From: an uncultured Flavobacteriales bacterium
GTDB taxonomy: Bacteria > Bacteroidota > Bacteroidia > Palsa-965
Direction of reading: 5' to 3'
NCBI GenBank assembly: GCA_946478675.1
Contig: CAMLEF010000211.1
Coordinates: forward strand, 1 to 8,041
DNA length: 8,041 nucleotides
Under the pieces are notes generated by a model. It did no database searches. It was not told the DNA's origin and worked only from the letters and a program-made list of their open reading frames with translations. A program made the position numbers and the translations under genes. Below, piece after piece: positions 5,228 to 8,041 of this stretch; positions within the stretch are counted from its first letter, which is position 1; each line of letters starts with the position of its first letter.

Positions 5228-6472
5228 ATGTCTGCACGCGAAAGAACCATTGAAAGCAAAGGACGTCAGCCCCGCATCAAAGATTTCAAGCTTGGTGCAT
5301 TGCTGGACGTTACCAAGGCCATTAACAGTAATGTTTCAACGGCCGATATACTCGCCCTTTACGAAAACATTATCCGCGAAAAGCTGAATATCGGCAAGCT
5401 GGTGCTGTTCAGCAATGACGGCTCCAACTGGCGCTGCCTGCTCAGCTTCGGCGTATCGGCGGAAACGACGAACATCAACGTCGACAAAGAATTCCAGGGC
5501 ATCCGCGAGATCTCCACGATCGACATCGAAACGACGAAGACGACGCTGAACAAATCGTTCGAGATCGTTATTCCCGTTTACCATAAAAACCTTCCGCTGG
5601 CGTACGTGCTCATCGGCGATCTCAACGAAGACGAGAGCGGCATGAGCGCGGCCATCAAGCACCTGCCGTTCGTGCAGACGCTGACCAACATCATCGTCGT
5701 TGCGATCGAGAATAAAAAGCTCTTCAAGGAAAATCTCAAGCGCGCGGCCATGCACCGTGAGCTCGAGCTCGCCTGGGAAGTGCAGCGCATGCTGTTCCCC
5801 GAGCATCTTCCGCACAACGAGCACCTCGACATGGACGCGGTTTATCTTCCGCACCAGCAGGTCGGCGGCGACTATTACGATTTCATCCAGATCAACGAGA
5901 ACGAAGTCGCGATCTGCGTGGCCGACGTTTCCGGCAAAGGCGTTCCTGCCGCGCTGCTGATGTCGAACTTCCAGGCGAACCTGCGCATCCTGCTGCATCA
6001 CATTCCGAACCTGCCCGACCTCGTGCGCGAGCTCAACGCGAAAGTGACGGCGAATGCAAAAGGCGAAAAATTCATCACGCTCTTCATCGCGAAATACAAC
6101 ACTGTGACGCGCGTGCTGCATTACATCAACGCCGGCCACAACCCGCCGCTCGTGATCGACGACGACGGCGCGAACCTGCTGACGGTCGGTTGCACGGGAC
6201 TCGGCATGTTCGACGAGCTGGTGAAAGTGCGTGAAGGCATCGTCAACGTGGCGCATGGCGCGCTGCTGCTTTGCTACACGGATGGCCTCGTGGAAACGGC
6301 AAATGAGAACGACCAGGATTTCAGCCTGCCGCGCCTCCAGCAGATCGCGCTCGCCAATCGCCACCTGTCGCCGAAAGAACTGAACGCTGTCGTCATCGAC
6401 GCGGTCAACAAGCACAAAGGCGAACAATCGTACATCGACGATATCGCCCTCGTGACTTGTCGCCTTCTCTGA
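5228..6472 (+). CDS. GAF domain / SpoIIE-type PP2C serine phosphatase
   Basis: This 414-residue protein is probably a cytoplasmic RsbU-like phosphatase that removes phosphate from serine or threonine of an anti-sigma-factor antagonist in a partner-switching pathway. Residues about 20-165 look like a GAF sensor domain (LLDVTKAINS at 25-34, then IPVYHKNLPLAYVLIGDL at 115-132). A charged helix (about 160-190, ENKKLFKENLKRAAMHRELE) probably links sensor and catalytic domain as a coiled coil. The PP2C domain (about 185-414) keeps its metal-binding motifs: GGDYYDF (213-219), ADVSGKGVPAALL (232-244), YINAGHNPP (299-307), LLLCYTDGLVE (346-356) and DDIALVT (404-410). It should therefore be active. No transmembrane segment or signal peptide is seen. 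The start is the first ATG; the gene follows lpxD by 93 nt and ends at a bidirectional terminator. No antagonist, anti-sigma or sigma gene is in the window, so the target is unknown. Confidence 0.92.
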   Translation: MSARERTIESKGRQPRIKDFKLGALLDVTKAINSNVSTADILALYENIIREKLNIGKLVLFSNDGSNWRCLLSFGVSAETTNINVDKEFQGIREISTIDIETTKTTLNKSFEIVIPVYHKNLPLAYVLIGDLNEDESGMSAAIKHLPFVQTLTNIIVVAIENKKLFKENLKRAAMHRELELAWEVQRMLFPEHLPHNEHLDMDAVYLPHQQVGGDYYDFIQINENEVAICVADVSGKGVPAALLMSNFQANLRILLHHIPNLPDLVRELNAKVTANAKGEKFITLFIAKYNTVTRVLHYINAGHNPPLVIDDDGANLLTVGCTGLGMFDELVKVREGIVNVAHGALLLCYTDGLVETANENDQDFSLPRLQQIALANRHLSPKELNAVVIDAVNKHKGEQSYIDDIALVTCRLL

Positions 6473-6486
6473 AAAATTCTTTTTAG

Positions 6487-6518
6487 AAAAACGCCGGGTG
6501 AATTCGCCCGGCGTTTTT
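6487..6518. terminator. Bidirectional terminator between convergent genes
   Basis: AAAAACGCCGGG (6487-6498) pairs perfectly with CCCGGCGTTTTT (6507-6518), a 12-bp stem around an 8-nt loop that can close further by G6500-C6505. On the plus strand the T-run continues as TTTTTGTTTTT (6514-6524) into the stop codon of the lipoprotein gene. On the minus strand the stem supplies five T residues. It serves the phosphatase gene and the convergent lipoprotein gene. Confidence 0.93.
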
Positions 6519-6522
6519 GTTT

Positions 6523-7041
6523 TTAGTCGTGCAGGTGATACGCCTGCTTCACCGCGTTGTAATCGTTCAGGTTCACATTCGGATTTGCCTGCCGTGAAGA
6601 GGCAGGAATGGCGACCAGCCGAACGGTGAGTGCGTTGTTCAATGCGGAAGCGCCGGGCGAGCCGGTATTGTCGTAGCCTTCGAAGGAAATGCTCACCGCG
6701 CCGACAGCCACGTCGAGGTTCATCGAATAGCTGTAGCCGGTTCCTGCTTCGGAATACGGAAGTGCCGTCCAGTTTGTCGTCGTATTATCATGGTAATACA
6801 CCATCACCACGCCGCGGTCTTTGACGTCCTGCGTGATGGTCGGCCAGGTAACCGTGCTCGAATAAAGGAAGTCGGTGCCGTCGTCGTACAGGCTCGACCA
6901 GTTCGAAAGCACGACCGTATTCGAAGAGACAACGTTCGCATTGCCGTCTTTACCGGCGGGGCCCTGCGGACCTTCTTTCTTGCAGGAAGCGATGAGCAGC
7001 AGGACGGACAATGACGCGAGCGGAAGCAATTTGTTTTTCAT
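6523..7041 (-). CDS. Lipoprotein with short collagen-like segment
   Basis: This 172-residue protein is probably an outer-membrane or periplasmic lipoprotein. Residues 1-20 form a type II signal peptide: MKNK, a hydrophobic run and the lipobox IASC with the lipidated cysteine at C20. Directly after it come collagen-like triplets, GPQ-GPA-GKD-GNA (24-35), a layout I recall in many small Bacteroidota lipoproteins. The rest (about 40-172) is rich in Trp, Tyr, Thr and Asn, probably a beta-fold: LSNWSSLYDD, VVMVYYHDNTT, WTALPY and a C-terminal LNDYNAVKQAYHLHD. The LNDYNAVKQAY ending recurs in such proteins as far as I remember. I cannot name a function; adhesion or surface display is only a guess. 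The ATG at 7041 gives an exact signal-peptide start. The gene is divergent from tetR, 154 bp apart; no clear promoter of its own is seen. The T-run of the terminator overlaps its stop codon. Confidence 0.9.
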   Translation of the reverse strand: MKNKLLPLASLSVLLLIASCKKEGPQGPAGKDGNANVVSSNTVVLSNWSSLYDDGTDFLYSSTVTWPTITQDVKDRGVVMVYYHDNTTTNWTALPYSEAGTGYSYSMNLDVAVGAVSISFEGYDNTGSPGASALNNALTVRLVAIPASSRQANPNVNLNDYNAVKQAYHLHD

Positions 7042-7143
7042 AAGATGATTTTGGGTTTGATTGCGTCAAAACTCCGGCAACCGTTTTCCTTTTGAAAAGA
7101 AACTTTCCCAAAGCCGTTTTTTCTTTTCCGCAAACGCACAGAA

Positions 7144-7172
7144 TTTGGTTTTGTAAAACTTTCCTACCTTTA
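7144..7172 (+). promoter_or_regulatory. Candidate tetR promoter (-33 and -7 boxes)
   Basis: TTTG (7144-7147), a 17-nt spacer and TACCTTTA (7165-7172) fit the Bacteroidota consensus TTTG / TAnnTTTG; the -7 box matches 7 of 8. The expected start of transcription (about 7178) lies inside the TetR-type operator at 7172-7189, so bound repressor would block the polymerase. The leader would be about 18 nt. Confidence 0.5.
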
Positions 7173-7189
7173 CCGACCAAACGGTCTGT
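7172..7189. promoter_or_regulatory. TetR-type operator 1 (in front of tetR)
   Basis: ACCGACCAAACGGTCTGT is a near-palindrome with 7-bp arms (one mismatch) around AAAC. Its 12-bp core GACCAAACGGTC recurs exactly at 7816-7827 before the MFS gene. It overlaps the expected transcription start of tetR and ends 6 bp before the ATG. This is the classical layout for autorepression. Confidence 0.8.
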
Positions 7190-7195
7190 TTTTAA

Positions 7196-7795
7196 ATGAG
7201 CGATTCCAGGGAACATATTCTCGACACTGCCGCCCGGCTTTTCATGCAGAAGAGCTACAAGGACGTCACGATGAAAGAGATCGTGGATCAAACCGGGATG
7301 AGCAAGGGTGCGGTGTATCACCATTTCACCAGCAAGGAAGAATTGTTCGGTGAAATCGTCGACCATTATTTCCTCAAGGCGATGCAGGTGCCGTTCCACC
7401 AGCTGCCGCAGGATTCGCTCAAGTCGTTTTATGACGGACTGCTGAAGATCATGTCCAAAGCCTTCCGCGACCACATGGCGAAGATCGTGGAGGTCGGTGG
7501 CACGAGCTTCAACTATTACATGCTGATGTTCGATGCGCTCAAGCTGTATCCCGGCTTCCGCGAGAAGATCATGAAGCACAACGACGAAGAATTGAAAGCC
7601 TGGACGGGCATCGTGCGCAAAGCGAAAGCCAGCGGCGAGGTCCGCTCGAAAATGAGTGACAAGCAGATCGCGCGGTTGTTCATTTTCATTACCGACGGCA
7701 TCGGCATGCGCCTGATCATGGAAGGTAAACCGGAGAAAGTGACCCGCGAGATCCTGGCGCTTTGGGACGAATTATACAGCGAGCTCTGCCGCTAA
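7196..7795 (+). CDS. TetR/AcrR-family transcriptional repressor
   Basis: This 199-residue protein is a dimeric DNA-binding regulator that probably represses itself and the downstream MFS pump, and releases DNA when a drug-like ligand binds. The N-terminal helix-turn-helix domain is typical: ILDTAARLFMQKSYKDVTMK (8-27), then EIVDQTGMSKGAVYHHFTSK (28-47), with recognition helix SKGAVYHHF, and EELFGEIVDHYF (48-59). Residues about 60-199 form the variable helical ligand-binding and dimer domain; it has no motif from which I could name a ligand. Length is normal for the family. The ATG at 7196 lies directly before the conserved domain and 6 bp after operator 1. The pump gene begins about 79 bp after the stop codon, with operator 2 in between, so each gene probably has its own regulated promoter. 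The family is certain; the target pair is inferred from repeats and gene order. Confidence 0.95.
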   Translation: MSDSREHILDTAARLFMQKSYKDVTMKEIVDQTGMSKGAVYHHFTSKEELFGEIVDHYFLKAMQVPFHQLPQDSLKSFYDGLLKIMSKAFRDHMAKIVEVGGTSFNYYMLMFDALKLYPGFREKIMKHNDEELKAWTGIVRKAKASGEVRSKMSDKQIARLFIFITDGIGMRLIMEGKPEKVTREILALWDELYSELCR

Positions 7796-7806
7796 AAATT
7801 TTTTAC

Positions 7807-7840
7807 CGTAAAACAGACCAAACGGTCGGTCTGTTTTACG
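7807..7840. promoter_or_regulatory. TetR-type operator 2, a perfect 13-bp inverted repeat before the MFS gene
   Basis: CGTAAAACAGACC (7807-7819) and GGTCTGTTTTACG (7828-7840) are perfect inverted repeats around AAACGGTC. Inside lies ACAGACCAAACGGTCGGT (7813-7830), whose arms equal those of operator 1 in the opposite orientation. The half-site GGTC thus occurs twice on the right side (7824 and 7828), so two overlapping dyads are possible. The site ends 34 bp before the ATG at 7875. No convincing promoter boxes for the pump gene could be picked out. Confidence 0.8.
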
Positions 7841-7874
7841 AATAAATGAAAGTGACCGGTAAAATGCAATGCAT

Positions 7875-8041
7875 ATGAAAAATGAAAAACAAAAACCGGG
7901 ATTGATCGTCACCGGCCTCGTGCTGGGGCTGCTGCTGTCTTCGCTCGACCAGACGATCCTTTCCACCGCCATGCCGACGGTGATCCGCAATTTAGGCGGG
8001 CTTTCGCTGTACAGCTGGGCGTTCACGATGTACATGCTGAC
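7875..8041 (+). CDS. DHA2-type (EmrB/QacA) MFS drug transporter, 5' end only
   Basis: Only the first 55 codons are present; the gene runs off the window. The product is probably an inner-membrane proton-driven drug exporter of the 14-helix DHA2 family. After a short polar start (MKNEKQKPG) comes the first transmembrane helix (LIVTGLVLGLLLSSL, 10-24). It leads into LDQTILSTAMPTVIRNLGG (24-42), the family's motif around the end of helix 1 (LDxT, then a conserved Pro), and then LYSWAFTMYML (45-55) at the start of helix 2. The ATG at 7869 is in frame two codons earlier and could equally be the start. The upstream ATGs at 7846 and 7864 run into a TGA at 7876. Its position after tetR, with operator 2 between, fits a ligand-induced efflux pump. 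Completeness of the gene cannot be judged. Confidence 0.88.
   Translation, partial: MKNEKQKPGLIVTGLVLGLLLSSLDQTILSTAMPTVIRNLGGLSLYSWAFTMYML

Noticed and set aside
5336..6427. 363-codon minus-strand open frame opposite the phosphatase gene
   Set aside because: Antisense to an intact PP2C gene with all metal-binding motifs; the product is Val/Arg/Asp-rich without domain features.
6950..7579. Minus-strand open frame opposite tetR and running into the lipoprotein gene
   Set aside because: It overlaps two well-supported genes and the tetR operator and promoter, and has no recognisable domain.
7807..7840. The 13-bp inverted repeat after tetR read as a terminator
   Set aside because: It is not followed by a T-run on the plus strand, and it contains the same 12-bp core as the tetR promoter site, so an operator is the better reading. 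A weak secondary terminator role is not excluded.
1..8041. Defence island, prophage, CRISPR or mobile element
   Set aside because: No transposase, integrase, nuclease, helicase, direct-repeat array or tRNA was seen on either strand; the phage-like modules are only small parts of one enzyme-like protein.

Overview
The window looks like a chromosomal segment of a GC-rich member of the Bacteroidota, possibly in or near the Chitinophagales (the order is a guess). The evidence is an LpxD paralogue of the short type I know from this phylum, a lipoprotein with a Bacteroidota-style lipobox followed by collagen-like triplets, almost no Shine-Dalgarno sequences, and several upstream boxes that match the phylum's -7 consensus TAnnTTTG. 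Coding DNA is visibly GC-rich, while the short intergenic gaps are AT-rich.

Layout from left to right. (1) A minus-strand gene encodes a DUF3052-like plus YdeI/OmdA-like two-domain protein (29-682). (2) A strong hairpin terminator (714-750) separates it from a very large minus-strand gene (768-3926). That gene encodes a GH64-like (thaumatin-like) beta-1,3-glucanase whose catalytic core appears to be split by several inserted beta-rich modules. (3) A divergent AT-rich gap (3927-4192) leads to a plus-strand LpxD-like acyltransferase read from a TTG codon (4193-5134). (4) Next comes a plus-strand GAF plus SpoIIE-type PP2C phosphatase (5228-6472). (5) A near-perfect bidirectional terminator (6487-6518) sits between the phosphatase and a convergent minus-strand lipoprotein gene (6523-7041). 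(6) A plus-strand TetR regulator (7196-7795) is followed by the 5' end of a DHA2-type drug-efflux MFS transporter, cut by the window edge at 8041.

Most genes look like independent transcription units, and no pathway joins the whole window. The clear functional unit is the TetR/MFS pair. The same 12-bp core, GACCAAACGGTC, lies both at the tetR promoter and between tetR and the pump gene, inside larger dyads. The simplest reading is a TetR repressor that controls itself and the pump. LpxD belongs to lipid A synthesis, and the PP2C probably belongs to a partner-switching signal pathway whose other members are not in view.

I see no CRISPR array, tRNA, rRNA, insertion sequence, prophage or obvious defence system. 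The most unusual object is the 1052-residue glucanase-like protein. It has nested domain insertions, no cysteine, no recognisable signal peptide and no recognisable type IX C-terminal sorting domain. All family assignments come from reading the translated sequence and recalling family motifs; no database search was made.
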